Counted from the stretch's first letter, positions 17,082 to 27,452 are shown. The stretch: 64,000 nucleotides of DNA from Streptomyces sp. CB01635 (GCF_002803065.1 NZ_NNBL01000023.1:72459-136458), one strand, 5' to 3'. Program-made: numbers and translations. Notes: generated from the letters alone by a model not told the origin.

Positions 17082-17879
17082 ATGCTGCTCACCATCGACG
17101 TAGGCAACACGCACACCGTCCTCGGCCTGTTCGACGGGGAGGAGATCGTCGAGCACTGGCGCATCTCCACCGACGCCCGCCGCACCGCCGACGAACTCGC
17201 CGTGCTCCTCCAGGGCCTGATGGGCATGCACCCGCTGCTCGGCGACGAGCTCGGCGACGGCATCGACGGCATCGCCATCTGTTCGACCGTCCCCTCGGTC
17301 CTGCACGAACTGCGCGAGGTCACCCGCCGCTACTACGGCGACGTCCCCGCCGTCCTGGTCGAACCCGGCATCAAGACCGGCGTCCCGATCCTCATGGACA
17401 ACCCCAAGGAGGTCGGCGCCGACCGCATCATCAACGCGGTGGCGGCGGTCGAGCTCTACGGGGGGCCCGCCATCGTCGTCGACTTCGGCACGGCGACCAC
17501 CTTCGACGCGGTCTCCGCACGCGGGGAGTACGCCGGCGGCGTCATCGCCCCCGGTATCGAGATCTCCGTGGAGGCGCTGGGCGTCAGGGGCGCCCAGCTC
17601 CGCAAGATCGAGATCGCCCGTCCGCGCAGCGTCATCGGCAAGAACACCGTCGAGGCCATGCAGTCCGGCATCCTGTACGGCTTCGCGGGCCAGGTCGACG
17701 GCGTCGTGACCCGCATGGCGCGCGAACTCGCCGACGACCCGGACGACGTGACCGTCATCGCCACCGGGGGTCTTGCGCCCATGGTGCTCGGTGAGGCCGC
17801 GGTGATCGACGAGCACGAGCCGTGGCTCACCCTGATCGGCCTGCGCCTGGTCTACGAGCGGAACGTCTCCCGCTCCTGA
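17082..17879 (+). CDS. coaX: Type III pantothenate kinase
   Basis: 265 residues, the usual CoaX length. The ASKHA-fold phosphate loop MLLTIDVGNTHTVLGLFDG starts the protein; further motifs are GADRIINAVAA, VVDFGTATTFDAV and GGVIAPGIEIS. CoaX phosphorylates pantothenate, the first step to coenzyme A, and unlike CoaA is not feedback-inhibited by CoA. Sitting in one operon with panC, it links pantothenate production to its use. A 13-bp stem hairpin follows and probably ends the operon. Confidence 0.95.
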   Translation: MLLTIDVGNTHTVLGLFDGEEIVEHWRISTDARRTADELAVLLQGLMGMHPLLGDELGDGIDGIAICSTVPSVLHELREVTRRYYGDVPAVLVEPGIKTGVPILMDNPKEVGADRIINAVAAVELYGGPAIVVDFGTATTFDAVSARGEYAGGVIAPGIEISVEALGVRGAQLRKIEIARPRSVIGKNTVEAMQSGILYGFAGQVDGVVTRMARELADDPDDVTVIATGGLAPMVLGEAAVIDEHEPWLTLIGLRLVYERNVSRS

Positions 17880-17922
17880 CGCCTCTTTCGGCTACGCGCC
17901 CTTTCGGCTGCGCCCCAACTGC

Positions 17923-17962
17923 CCCTTCGCGCACGGACTTTCGACAAGGCGTGCGCGAAGGG
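17923..17962 (+). terminator. Terminator-like hairpin after the panC-nadBC-coaX operon
   Basis: Perfect 13-bp stem, CCCTTCGCGCACG (17923-17935) with CGTGCGCGAAGGG (17950-17962), 14-base loop, no T-run. It also argues against translation of the surface protein from an upstream GTG at 17962. Confidence 0.65.
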
Positions 17963-18036
17963 TGCAACCGTTCGTACGCTTCGCTCGTCTCCGCAGAGAC
18001 GGGGCACGAGTCGGCATGCGATGGACGTGGGGCGAA

Positions 18037-19659
18037 ATGTGGCGTAAGGGCAGACAGTTGGCGGCTGCGACGGCGGCCATCGCGCTGACCGGGGTCGGTC
18101 TCACCGGTGCCACGGCCTGGGCCGCGGACCCCACGCCTCCCACGCAGTCCTACGCAGTCATCACGGCGCCCGCACAGATAGCCGTCCCGGCGTCGGGTAC
18201 GTCCATCGCCCCCGGGGTCGGCTACGGCTTCGCCGACGACGGCGTGGACGGGCTCCCGCTGCCGGAGAACGCCAAGCTGGTGATCGACGCGAGCGGCCTC
18301 AAGGGCATTGCCACGATCAAGGCCGAGAACGACCAGTGCACGGCGGTCGGCGCCGTCGTCACGTGCCTGGACAACGGCAATCTGCACGGCCCGTTCGAAC
18401 CCTTCACGCTCAGCGCGGTCGCCGGCACGAAGCCCGGCGACACCGGAACGCTGCGCTACGAGGTCACGGCGGACAAGGCGACCCCCGACACCGAGACCTC
18501 CAAGGTCGTCATCGGCTCCCCGAAGATCCAGGTCGCCGCACTGCCCGCCAGGTCCGGCCTGACGCCCGGCCAGTCCGTCGGCTACCCCGTGGTCCTGCGC
18601 AACACCGGCGACCTGCCCACCGAACAGATCACCGTCCGCCTCACGGGCAGCCCGGGCGTCATGTTCGCGGGGAAGCACAGCAACTGCCTCTACCTGCCGG
18701 GCGACTTCGGCAGGGACGACGCCGACGTGACCTGCGTGTTCAAGACGGCGATCGCCCCGGGTGCCACGGTTGGATTCTCCAACCCGCTCGAAGGGTCCCT
18801 CGGCAAGGACGCCTTCCACACCTGGACCGACATCACCGCCGAGGCCGTCCCGGCCTCCTCCGGTACGGACACCGGCGGCACCCCCGGCAAGGGCGCCGCG
18901 CTCACCCTGAGCCCCGCCACGGGCACGGACTTCGCCGACAGTCACCGGGTGACGTACGACGCCGACAACGCCGCGGACTTCCTCGCGGTCGGCGCCGTCC
19001 TCGTCCCCGGCAAGAAGGGCTCCACCCACCCGCTCGCGTTCGGCCTGCGCAACGCGGGCCCCGCCGTGGTCGCCCACCCCGACAGCAAGCCCGTGGCCTA
19101 CGCCGAGGTGACGCTCCCCAAGGGCGTCGTCGCCAAGAGCGTGCGCGTCGACGAGGAGCCCGACGACCAGGCGAGCGGCGACTGCTACACGTACACCGGC
19201 GGCAAGACCTCGCCCTTCGAGCCGGGCCACCGCCGCTACCTCTGCCCGGACACCGTCTCCGAGGAGAGCGGCGACGGCCAGATGTACCGCTTCCAGGTCA
19301 GTTACGAGAAGGACCTCGCCGCCGGCGCCGCCCGCGGCACGGTCACCGTGCGCCCCGGCGACGGGATCGTCCTGAACGACCCGGACCAGTCGAACGACGA
19401 GGCGGCGATCACCGTCGGTGAGGCGTCCTCCTCCCCGTCGCCGTCGCCGTCTCCGTCGGCCTCGGGCGGCACCGCGACCCCCTCGCCCTCCGCTTCCGCC
19501 ACGGTCTCCGTGACGTCGGGTGGCTCGGGGACCTCGGGCACGTCCGGGTCCATGGCGGCGACGGGTGCCGGGTTCCTGCCGTGGCTGGCGGCGGCCGCTG
19601 CCGCGGCGCTCGGCGTGGGCGCGATCGTGTTCGCCATGTCACGGCGCCGGGCCGAGTGA
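18037..19659 (+). CDS. Secreted cell-surface protein with C-terminal sortase-like anchor
   Basis: 540 residues from the ATG at 18037, four bases behind GGGG (another ATG at 18016 is possible). The signal peptide MWRKGRQLAAATAAIALTGV... ends at AWA-A (residue 29/30). Two or three beta-rich repeats with paired Cys follow, resembling CARDB/DUF11-like folds (VVLRNTGDLPTEQITVRLTG; LRNAGPAVVAH). A Ser/Pro then Gly/Thr stalk precedes MAATG, a hydrophobic helix and the charged tail SRRRAE. This is the layout of class E sortase substrates, whose motif is LAxTG; here Met replaces Leu. It is probably displayed on the cell wall; function unknown. Confidence 0.8.
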   Translation: MWRKGRQLAAATAAIALTGVGLTGATAWAADPTPPTQSYAVITAPAQIAVPASGTSIAPGVGYGFADDGVDGLPLPENAKLVIDASGLKGIATIKAENDQCTAVGAVVTCLDNGNLHGPFEPFTLSAVAGTKPGDTGTLRYEVTADKATPDTETSKVVIGSPKIQVAALPARSGLTPGQSVGYPVVLRNTGDLPTEQITVRLTGSPGVMFAGKHSNCLYLPGDFGRDDADVTCVFKTAIAPGATVGFSNPLEGSLGKDAFHTWTDITAEAVPASSGTDTGGTPGKGAALTLSPATGTDFADSHRVTYDADNAADFLAVGAVLVPGKKGSTHPLAFGLRNAGPAVVAHPDSKPVAYAEVTLPKGVVAKSVRVDEEPDDQASGDCYTYTGGKTSPFEPGHRRYLCPDTVSEESGDGQMYRFQVSYEKDLAAGAARGTVTVRPGDGIVLNDPDQSNDEAAITVGEASSSPSPSPSPSASGGTATPSPSASATVSVTSGGSGTSGTSGSMAATGAGFLPWLAAAAAAALGVGAIVFAMSRRRAE

Positions 19660-19753
19660 CCTGGGTGCCCAGGGGCGACTGACCGCACCCGGAGCCACGC
19701 CGTAAATTGGCGGTTAAACGGATTTTGTCCGTTGTGCTGCGTATCGTCGGCCC

Positions 19754-20389
19754 ATGCCCACGCCCTACGGAAACCGCGGCGGCATGGCGTTCGGCGCTGA
19801 AGAGCTGCGTGTGCTCCGACGCGCCCTTGCCCTTGCCCTTCACCCGAGTCCTGTCTCCGCCGAGGACATCCAGGACTGCCTCCGGCTCGCCGAGTCGGTC
19901 GACGAGGCAGCCGACGAAGGCGCCCGTATCCGCGCCTTCCTGCTGGCCGACCTCGCCCGCTACCGGGCCGCCCTGCCCGGCACCACCACCGGCTACCTGG
20001 AGCTGCTCGACGAGTCGCTCGCGGCGGGTTACCAGCCCGGCGCCGACGACCTCGCCTCCCTGCGCGCCCTGCGCGGCAACCCCTCCGCCGCCACCCTCCT
20101 CGAACGCTGCCGCACGCTCACCGAGCGCGACGTGCGGGCCAGGCTCGAGGGCCGGGCGTCCGTGCGCGGGGAAGTGCGCGTCCTGCAGCCCCGCGTACCG
20201 GCCTCCCGCACCCGGCTGCTCGCCCTGCCCGGGGGTCTCGCCGCCACCGGGAAGCCGGCATCCGACCCCAGGCCCCCGGCGAACCCCCCGGCCCCGCCGC
20301 GCCCCATGCCCACCCCGGCCGAGGTCTTCCCGCCCAAGCGCCGCCCCGCACCCCCCGCGGCCCCGCCGCAGGAGCTCGCCGTCGGATAG
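19754..20389 (+). CDS. Conserved hypothetical protein with helical domain and Pro-rich tail
   Basis: 211 residues starting 6 bases after a TATCGT -10 box (19742-19747), which suggests a leaderless message. The first 150 residues are helical and charged (FGAEELRVLRRALALALHP, ESVDEAADEGARIRAFLLAD), the rest is a Pro/Ala-rich disordered tail. No signal peptide, membrane helix or known catalytic motif was seen. It is followed after 13 bases by a one-helix membrane protein in the same direction, so the two may be cotranscribed. Function unknown. Confidence 0.75.
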   Translation: MPTPYGNRGGMAFGAEELRVLRRALALALHPSPVSAEDIQDCLRLAESVDEAADEGARIRAFLLADLARYRAALPGTTTGYLELLDESLAAGYQPGADDLASLRALRGNPSAATLLERCRTLTERDVRARLEGRASVRGEVRVLQPRVPASRTRLLALPGGLAATGKPASDPRPPANPPAPPRPMPTPAEVFPPKRRPAPPAAPPQELAVG

Positions 20390-20402
20390 CTACTCTGGGG
20401 GC

Positions 20403-20585
20403 ATGGACTACGTCTCCGCGCTCGTGCCCCCCGTAGTGATGGCCGTCTTCTTCGTCGGTCTCATCGTGACGATCGTGAAGTCCCAGGGCGGCGACAGGAA
20501 GGCCAAGGAAGACGCGGCCGTCGACGCGGCGATCGCCCGCGCCGAGGCGGCCCGCCAGGCCGGCCCGCAGCCGAGCGACATCTGA
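20403..20585 (+). CDS. Small single-pass membrane protein
   Basis: 60 residues: MDYVSALVPP, one transmembrane helix (about residues 8-27, ending FVGLIVTIVKS), then a charged helix rich in Ala, Lys and Glu. The ATG follows GGGGG and a TACTCT box. Homologues of this size occur next to lsr2 in other Streptomyces (from memory). A strong terminator follows at once. Function unknown. Confidence 0.75.
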   Translation: MDYVSALVPPVVMAVFFVGLIVTIVKSQGGDRKAKEDAAVDAAIARAEAARQAGPQPSDI

Positions 20586-20587
20586 GA

Positions 20588-20614
20588 AGGGCGCCCCACC
20601 GGGCGCCCTTTTTG
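20588..20614 (+). terminator. Rho-independent terminator
   Basis: AGGGCGCCC / GGGCGCCCT 9-bp stem with a 4-base loop, followed by TTTTG: one of the few hairpins here with a T-run. Confidence 0.85.
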
Positions 20615-20681
20615 CCGTTATTAGGCGCCGTTTGCCACGTCCGGCGCCCTATTCCCGACTTCTGCCACTAGTGTGCTGCTC

Positions 20682-21182
20682 GTGCCGCGCCCATTGGGAG
20701 AACTCGAAGACGCAGTGATGACACGGGTGTGGAAGTGGAACCGCCCCGTGACGGTTCGCGAAGTCCTGGAAGACCTCCAGCAGGACCGTTCCATCGCCTA
20801 CACCACGGTCATGACCGTTTTGGACAATCTCCACCAGAAGGGCTGGGTGCGCCGCGAAGCGGAAGGCCGGGCCTATCGATATGAGGCCGTCTCCACTCGC
20901 GCCGCCTACTCCGCCGCGCTGATGAACGACGCATGGTCCCAGAGTGACAACCCAGCGGCGGCTCTCGTCGCCTTCTTCGGCATGATGTCGCCGGAACAAC
21001 GCCAAGCACTGAGCGATGCAGTGCGCATGGTGCAGGGGCCTCAGGCGCAGACCCTCACGACTCAAGAGCCCGAAGCATCTGAAGACTCCGAAGGGCCCGA
21101 AGCATCTGAAGGGCCAGAGGGGCCTCAAGGACCCGAAGGCACTGAAGGACCCGAGGGACCGGACCCGGACGCCGGGCGATAG
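20682..21182 (+). CDS. BlaI/MecI-family transcriptional repressor with acidic repeat tail
   Basis: 166 residues from the GTG at 20682; this GTG lies 7 bases after TAGTGT (20669-20674), a good leaderless arrangement. The N-terminal winged helix matches BlaI/CopY: LGELEDAVMTRVW, VREVLEDLQ, AYTTVMTVLDNLHQKGWVRR, GRAYRYEAV. The dimerisation helices follow. The last 45 residues are an acidic low-complexity tail of repeated E-G-P units. Classical BlaI repressors are cleaved by a membrane metallopeptidase (BlaR/M56) encoded next door; no such gene is present here, so its signal and targets are unknown. Confidence 0.88.
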   Translation: MPRPLGELEDAVMTRVWKWNRPVTVREVLEDLQQDRSIAYTTVMTVLDNLHQKGWVRREAEGRAYRYEAVSTRAAYSAALMNDAWSQSDNPAAALVAFFGMMSPEQRQALSDAVRMVQGPQAQTLTTQEPEASEDSEGPEASEGPEGPQGPEGTEGPEGPDPDAGR

Positions 21183-21191
21183 CGTCCGCTC

Positions 21192-21734
21192 ATGCCAGCA
21201 CAGCTCCCCGCAGTCACCGCAAAAGCAGTCACCGTGCGCAGGGCGAGGACGGCCGATGTGCCGTCCGTGCGCCGTCTCCTCGACGCGTACAGCCGCGAGG
21301 GGATCCTGCTCGACAAAGCCACCGTGACGCTTTACGAGGACATCCAGGAGTTCTGGGTCGCGGAACGTGACGACAACGCGGAGGTCGTCGGCTGCGGCGC
21401 CCTGCACGTCATGTGGGAAGACCTCGCGGAAGTCCGCACCCTCGCCGTGAATCCGGTGGTCAGGGGCGCGGGCGTCGGTCATCAGCTGCTCCAGAAGTTG
21501 CTTCAGACCGCGCGCTGGATCGGTGTTCGCCGGGTTTTCTGTCTCACCTTCGAAGTGGAGTTCTTCGCGAACCACGGCTTCGTGGAGATCGGAGAGGCAC
21601 CCGTCGATACCATCGACACCGATGTCTACAGCGAGCTCTTGCGTTCCTATGACGAGGGTGTCGCGGAGTTCCTCGGTCTCGAACGAGTGAAACCGAACAC
21701 CTTGGGCAACAGTCGGATGCTTCTGCATCTGTGA
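21192..21734 (+). CDS. argA: Short GNAT-type amino-acid N-acetyltransferase (N-acetylglutamate synthase)
   Basis: 180 residues forming a single GNAT domain without the amino-acid kinase domain of E. coli ArgA. It resembles the short actinobacterial enzyme (Rv2747 type) that makes N-acetylglutamate for arginine synthesis. Motif A for acetyl-CoA is VNPVVRGAGVGHQLLQKLL; VRRARTADVPSVRRLLD and VFCLTFEVEFFANHGF are further family landmarks. It starts nine bases after the BlaI-type gene, so probably shares its transcript, and is separated from lsr2 by 237 bases that include a terminator-like hairpin. Substrate assignment rests on family resemblance. Confidence 0.8.
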   Translation: MPAQLPAVTAKAVTVRRARTADVPSVRRLLDAYSREGILLDKATVTLYEDIQEFWVAERDDNAEVVGCGALHVMWEDLAEVRTLAVNPVVRGAGVGHQLLQKLLQTARWIGVRRVFCLTFEVEFFANHGFVEIGEAPVDTIDTDVYSELLRSYDEGVAEFLGLERVKPNTLGNSRMLLHL

Positions 21735-21825
21735 TCGCCCCCCTGTATTACTCAGCAGCTGCCTGCCCAGGTGCCCTATGTCCGAAACGCGCATCTTTCC
21801 GGGCTTCTCGCGGCGCTTGATCTCT

Positions 21826-21855
21826 CCTGGATCTCTCCCAGGGGTTTGTGTTTTT
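21826..21855 (+). terminator. Probable terminator of the blaI-like/argA unit
   Basis: CCTGG (21826-21830) pairs with CCAGG (21838-21842), extended by flanking T-C/G-G pairs, followed by GGTTTGTGTTTTT. The 21735-21971 gap is relatively AT-rich; it also holds GTACTGC repeated and a TATAAC -10-like box just before lsr2. Confidence 0.5.
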
Positions 21856-21971
21856 CCAGCAAAAGCGGTTTGCTTTCCGACGTACTGCGTACTGCATATA
21901 ACAAGGGGACGGCGAATCAACGACTGAGGTCGTGGAGTCCGGCCCTACAGATATCGATGAAAGGAAATCCG

Positions 21972-22310
21972 GTGGCACAGAAGGTTCAGGTCCTTCTTGT
22001 CGACGACCTCGACGGTGGCGAGGCGGACGAGACCGTGACGTTCGCGTTGGACGGCAAGACTTACGAGATCGACCTCACCACCGCCAACGCGGACAAGCTC
22101 CGCGGACTTCTTGAGCCGTACCTCAAGGGTGGTCGTCGCACCGGAGGCCGTTCCGCCGGCGGACGCGGCAAGGCGCGCGCCGCGGTGGCCGGCGGCAGCC
22201 AGGACACGGCGCAGATCCGTGCCTGGGCCAAGGAGAACGGTTACGAGGTCAACGACCGCGGCCGTGTCCCCGCGTCCATCCGTGAGGCCTACGAGAAGGC
22301 CAACGGCTGA
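21972..22310 (+). CDS. lsr2: Lsr2 nucleoid-associated xenogeneic silencer
   Basis: 112 residues from the GTG at 21972, seven bases behind AAGGAA. The N-terminal dimerisation domain (AQKVQVLLVDDLDGGEADET, then a beta strand) and the C-terminal DNA-binding domain with the minor-groove RGR loop (NDRGRVPASI) are both intact. Lsr2 coats AT-rich DNA and silences horizontally acquired and specialised-metabolite genes across the Streptomyces chromosome. The AT-rich upstream region could be an autoregulatory target. Its last 22 bases overlap the convergent SCO3374-family gene. Streptomyces usually have a second paralogue (lsrL) elsewhere. Confidence 0.95.
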   Translation: MAQKVQVLLVDDLDGGEADETVTFALDGKTYEIDLTTANADKLRGLLEPYLKGGRRTGGRSAGGRGKARAAVAGGSQDTAQIRAWAKENGYEVNDRGRVPASIREAYEKANG

Positions 22311-22864
22311 GTGCAGCCACGTCGCAGCCGGATCCGGTGGCACTGAGTCGCCGCCGTTTCCACCAGCCGTACGAGACCGGGGGCGCCCCCACCGCCCCCT
22401 ACGGCCGAAAGCGCCGTCAGGGCCGGAAGTGTCGGCTCGACGTCGCATCCGGGCTCGGGGGGCCGCACCCAGACCGCGGCCTCCTGCGGGTCCGGCACTC
22501 CCGGGGGCGCGGGCGCGTCGATCCGCCCGCCCGCACCGGCCACGGTGAGATCGAGGGGCAGCGCCCCCCACTCCAGCCAGTCGAGCAGCCCCGGCAGCTC
22601 CTCCGCGCTGCCCGCGGCCACCAGCAGGCGCATCGTCTCCCCTTGCAGGGCCACCGGACACCTGGGGTCCAGCCGCCGCAGCACGGCTCGTCCCGCCTCC
22701 GCGGGCAACTCCAGTACGTCGAAGCGCAGCCCCGTCAGCAGCTGAAGGCCCTCGGGGCCCGGCGCGGTGGCCCAGCCGAGCGCGTTCTCGTACCACTCCC
22801 GCACCGGGTCGCCCGCGTCGAGCGGCCGACGGGGCAGGGGCACGGTGGGCACGATGGAGACCAT
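22289..22864 (-). CDS. SCO3374-family protein of unknown function
   Basis: 191 residues from the ATG at 22864. The N-terminus MVSIVPTVPLPRRPLDAGDP and WYENALGWAT match what I remember of the protein between lsr2 and clpC in other Streptomyces. It is Pro- and Ala-rich, with no signal peptide, membrane helix or catalytic motif visible. The position between a nucleoid protein and the ClpC chaperone is conserved but uninformative. Its 3' end overlaps lsr2 by 22 bases on the other strand. The start is less certain than the frame. Confidence 0.75.
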   Translation of the reverse strand: MVSIVPTVPLPRRPLDAGDPVREWYENALGWATAPGPEGLQLLTGLRFDVLELPAEAGRAVLRRLDPRCPVALQGETMRLLVAAGSAEELPGLLDWLEWGALPLDLTVAGAGGRIDAPAPPGVPDPQEAAVWVRPPEPGCDVEPTLPALTALSAVGGGGGAPGLVRLVETAATQCHRIRLRRGCTQPLAFS

Positions 22865-22970
22865 GTCCGGAGCAACCGCCGGGAACCCTCGCGAGTTACG
22901 CAGCGTTGTCGGATGGGTGCACAGAGTTTCTCGAATGGGGGCGCGCGGAGGCGTTCGGCGGCGCAAGGGT

Positions 22971-22984
22971 GTTCGCCCGTAGCG
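22971..22984 (+). promoter_or_regulatory. ClgR-like operator upstream of clpC
   Basis: GTTCGC-CCGTA-GCG matches the published actinomycete ClgR box GTTCGC-N5-GCG base for base. Possible -10 boxes (TAGCGG at 23021, TAAGAC at 23028) lie 35-45 bases downstream. The 22865-23296 gap is otherwise free of clear genes. ClgR activates clp and lon genes in S. lividans, so this fits clpC control. Confidence 0.55.
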
Positions 22985-23057
22985 GAGGGAACCGGGGCGC
23001 GCCGCATGGACTGTCACTGCTAGCGGGTAAGACATCCCTAGTGAGGAGGGGCGACAC

Positions 23058-23294
23058 GTGGGTTCGGGCCGTCTTGCGTTCGCCATCGGCGTACTGATGG
23101 TGGGGGTAACTGCCTGGCCTGCGGGAACATCGTCTCGCACCATCGGTGTTGGAGCAGTTGTCGGCGTTCGGGTCAGGAGGCCATCGACGGGTGTCGGCAG
23201 TTGGAATGAGCGGTCCCCGCTTGCGGGACTAAGCTGCGGAAGGACAGGGAGGGGAGCGTCCCCTTACTGCCTGACCGCTCTGAGGAGCGATTAA
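23058..23294 (+). other. Candidate leader ORF ending two bases before clpC
   Basis: A 78-codon frame begins with GTG seven bases behind the strong site GAGGAGGGG and stops (TAA) two bases before the clpC ATG. The N-terminus is hydrophobic (LAFAIGVLMVGVTAW). Against it, third codon positions are far less G/C-rich than in neighbours. It may be a translated leader, or just the 5' untranslated region of clpC. Confidence 0.25.
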
Positions 23295-23296
23295 CG

Positions 23297-25825
<2,529 letters not shown>

Positions 25826-25846
25826 CCCTTCGGGGATGCGCTGAGA

Positions 25847-25890
25847 CAAAGGGGCTTCCCCAGGACTTTGGTCCTGGGGAAGCCCCTTTG
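25847..25890. terminator. Strong terminator after clpC
   Basis: Perfect 20-bp stem (25847-25866 with 25871-25890), loop TTTG. The 3' arm ends CCCCTTTG. It separates clpC from the pseudogene on the other strand. Confidence 0.92.
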
Positions 25891-25903
25891 TCGTGCCCGC
25901 GGG

Positions 25904-26992
25904 TCAGCCACCCCGCCGGTGGACGGTGACGTCGGCCTGAGGGAAGTGGTCGGCGTACACCTCGCCGGCGGCCGGTGCCGCGTCCTCGGAGAAGATGAGG
26001 CGCACCTCGTGCGCGTACGTAGGAGCGTCGTCCGCTCGCGAGTACGGGCATGGGCCACCGCCATGCGCACGACGTCCCCCACTGGGTGTCGCCGGCGTGG
26101 CCGAGCAGGACGTCGAGGTGGCCCTCCTCGACCGCGTAGCGCGCGCCGAGAGGTGGTCGAGGAACGTCCGGTGCGCGCGAAGGCGACCGCCTGCGGGGCG
26201 GGGCTGCGCAGGACGCCGCTGCGCAGCAGGAGGTGGCGCAGGATCGTGGGGGCGTCGCCCTGGCGCGCGGCGTCGAGGGCCGAGGGCAGGGCGCGTTCGA
26301 GCAGCGTGAGCGCGGTGGCCTCGTCCCTCTCGGTGCGGCCGCGAGCACGCGTGCGTAGGCGAGGCGCTGGAGGAGTTCGGTCTGGTCCTCGGTGTCGGGT
26401 TCGATGCCGTCGAGGCCGCCCAAGCCGTGCCGGCGGTCGCGGTCGGTGAGGATCATCTGGAGCGCGGCGTCATACAGGGGCCTTGCGGCGCGGCGGCAGA
26501 TATCCGCGGCGCGCGCGGTGGAGGGCACAGGGCGTCGGCGGTGAGGCCAGGCGCGGGGACCGGCTCGCGCACGGTGCGGGCCGGCTGCCGGTGGCCGACT
26601 CGCGCAGGGTGTGGGCCGGCTGCCGGTGGCCGACTCGCGCAGGGTGTGGGCCGGCTGCCGGTGGCCGAGGCGGACCGCCTGGAGGTCGTCCGTGTCCAGG
26701 TCGCCGAGGGCGAGGAGCCTGCGGGCGAGGCCGCCGTGACCGCCTCCTGCTCGTCCGCAGGGAACGGGGGCTCGCCCGAGGACTGCACGGCCTCCCGCAC
26801 CAGACGGGCGGCCAGGTGCCGGACCTCCTTCTCCCCGAGGGTCCGCTTCTCGCCGCGGAAGGTGACGAGGCCCTAGAGGCGTACGGGCCTGTCCACCAGG
26901 CCCGAGCCGGGGCCGTCGCGGGTGAGGAGCGGCTTCGCCAGAGGCGAGAGCACGCTCCACGCCAGGCGCGTGCCGAGGACTGAGGGATCCAT
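25904..26992 (-). pseudogene. Remnant of a NACHT-domain (STAND NTPase) gene
   Basis: Read from the ATG at 26992 the first 39 codons encode MDPSVLGTRLAWSVLSPLA, then DGPGSGLVDRPVRL and an in-frame TAG (26873-26875). Translation past it continues the family text: GLVTFRGEKRTLGEKEVRHL, GEPPFPADEQEAV; a frameshift near 26742 leads to LARRLLALGDLDTDDLQAVR. This matches the N-terminal helical domain of Streptomyces NACHT proteins as I remember them. Next comes an expanded 35-bp tandem repeat, then in shifted frames pieces of a later region (ILTDRDRRHGLGGLDGIEPD, AVEEGHLDVLLGHAGDTQW, VVRMAVAHARTRER) and a tail ending at 25904. The Walker A/B NACHT core is missing. At about 1.1 kb it is far below a full gene. 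NACHT proteins act in antiphage defence in bacteria, so this may be a decayed defence gene. Confidence 0.72.
26581..26668. repeat. 35-bp tandem repeat, about 2.5 copies, inside the NACHT remnant
   Basis: Identical 35-base units at 26581-26615 and 26616-26650, then 18 bases of a third. The unit is not a multiple of three, so each copy shifts frame. It looks like replication slippage in a gene no longer under selection. Confidence 0.9.
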
Positions 26993-27452
26993 CTGCGCTT
27001 CCCCCGAAGGCCGTGAAACCAGGCGCTTCGGCGTAGCCCGCGTCACATTCGCGGGTCTCTGGATCTTGCCTCCCGGTGACATGCCGCACAGGCGTTTTGT
27101 CCGGTACTAGCCGCAATAGTGGATGCGTTGGGAGGGTGGAGGGTTGTTGCGGCATCGATGGGTTATACCGAAATGTCCGTTTCTTGGATCGGTGGGGTGC
27201 GCGACCGGTGGAGCCCGGGACGCAAGGGCGCGAAGTGCCCCTAAACCTGGAATCAGGGCATAAAACCGACAGATCGTAGGGGGTCTTCAGGGGTCGTCAA
27301 GAGGTTGAAGTCCCGACCTTTTAGTACGGCTTTGGGTAGTAGATGGGGCCTTTGAGTCGAGATGGGGTCCCGGGTTACCAATGAACAGCCAGCCCGGCAC
27401 GTCACCAACGAGTGCCGGTCTGTCCCTGTCATCAACGCGGAGGTAATCCCGA
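26993..27452 (+). promoter_or_regulatory. Long non-coding leader region upstream of the M23 peptidase
   Basis: 460 bases without a credible gene. It holds a possible structured RNA: GGGACGCAA, a GGGCGC-GAA-GTGCCC hairpin and CCTAAACC (27213-27250 region), and nearer the gene a 7-bp hairpin CCGGCAC/GTGCCGG (27394-27418). GGAGGT sits eight bases before the ATG. The first motif run recalls part of the c-di-GMP-I (GEMM) core, but the GCAAACC partner is absent. No core promoter could be fixed by eye. Confidence 0.35.

Noticed and set aside
17962..18036. Upstream GTG start for the surface protein
   Set aside because: It lies on the last base of a 13-bp hairpin, has no ribosome site, and would put a charged segment before the signal peptide.
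22906..23097. 63-codon plus-strand frame upstream of clpC
   Set aside because: Poor codon bias, no ribosome site, and it spans the ClgR-like box and promoter candidates.
26581..26668. CRISPR-like repeats
   Set aside because: Units are directly adjacent without spacers and there are no cas genes; simple tandem duplication.
27180..27300. A complete c-di-GMP-I or ydaO riboswitch
   Set aside because: Essential blocks (GCAAACC; GGGGTGAATC) are missing, so only a partial resemblance is reported.
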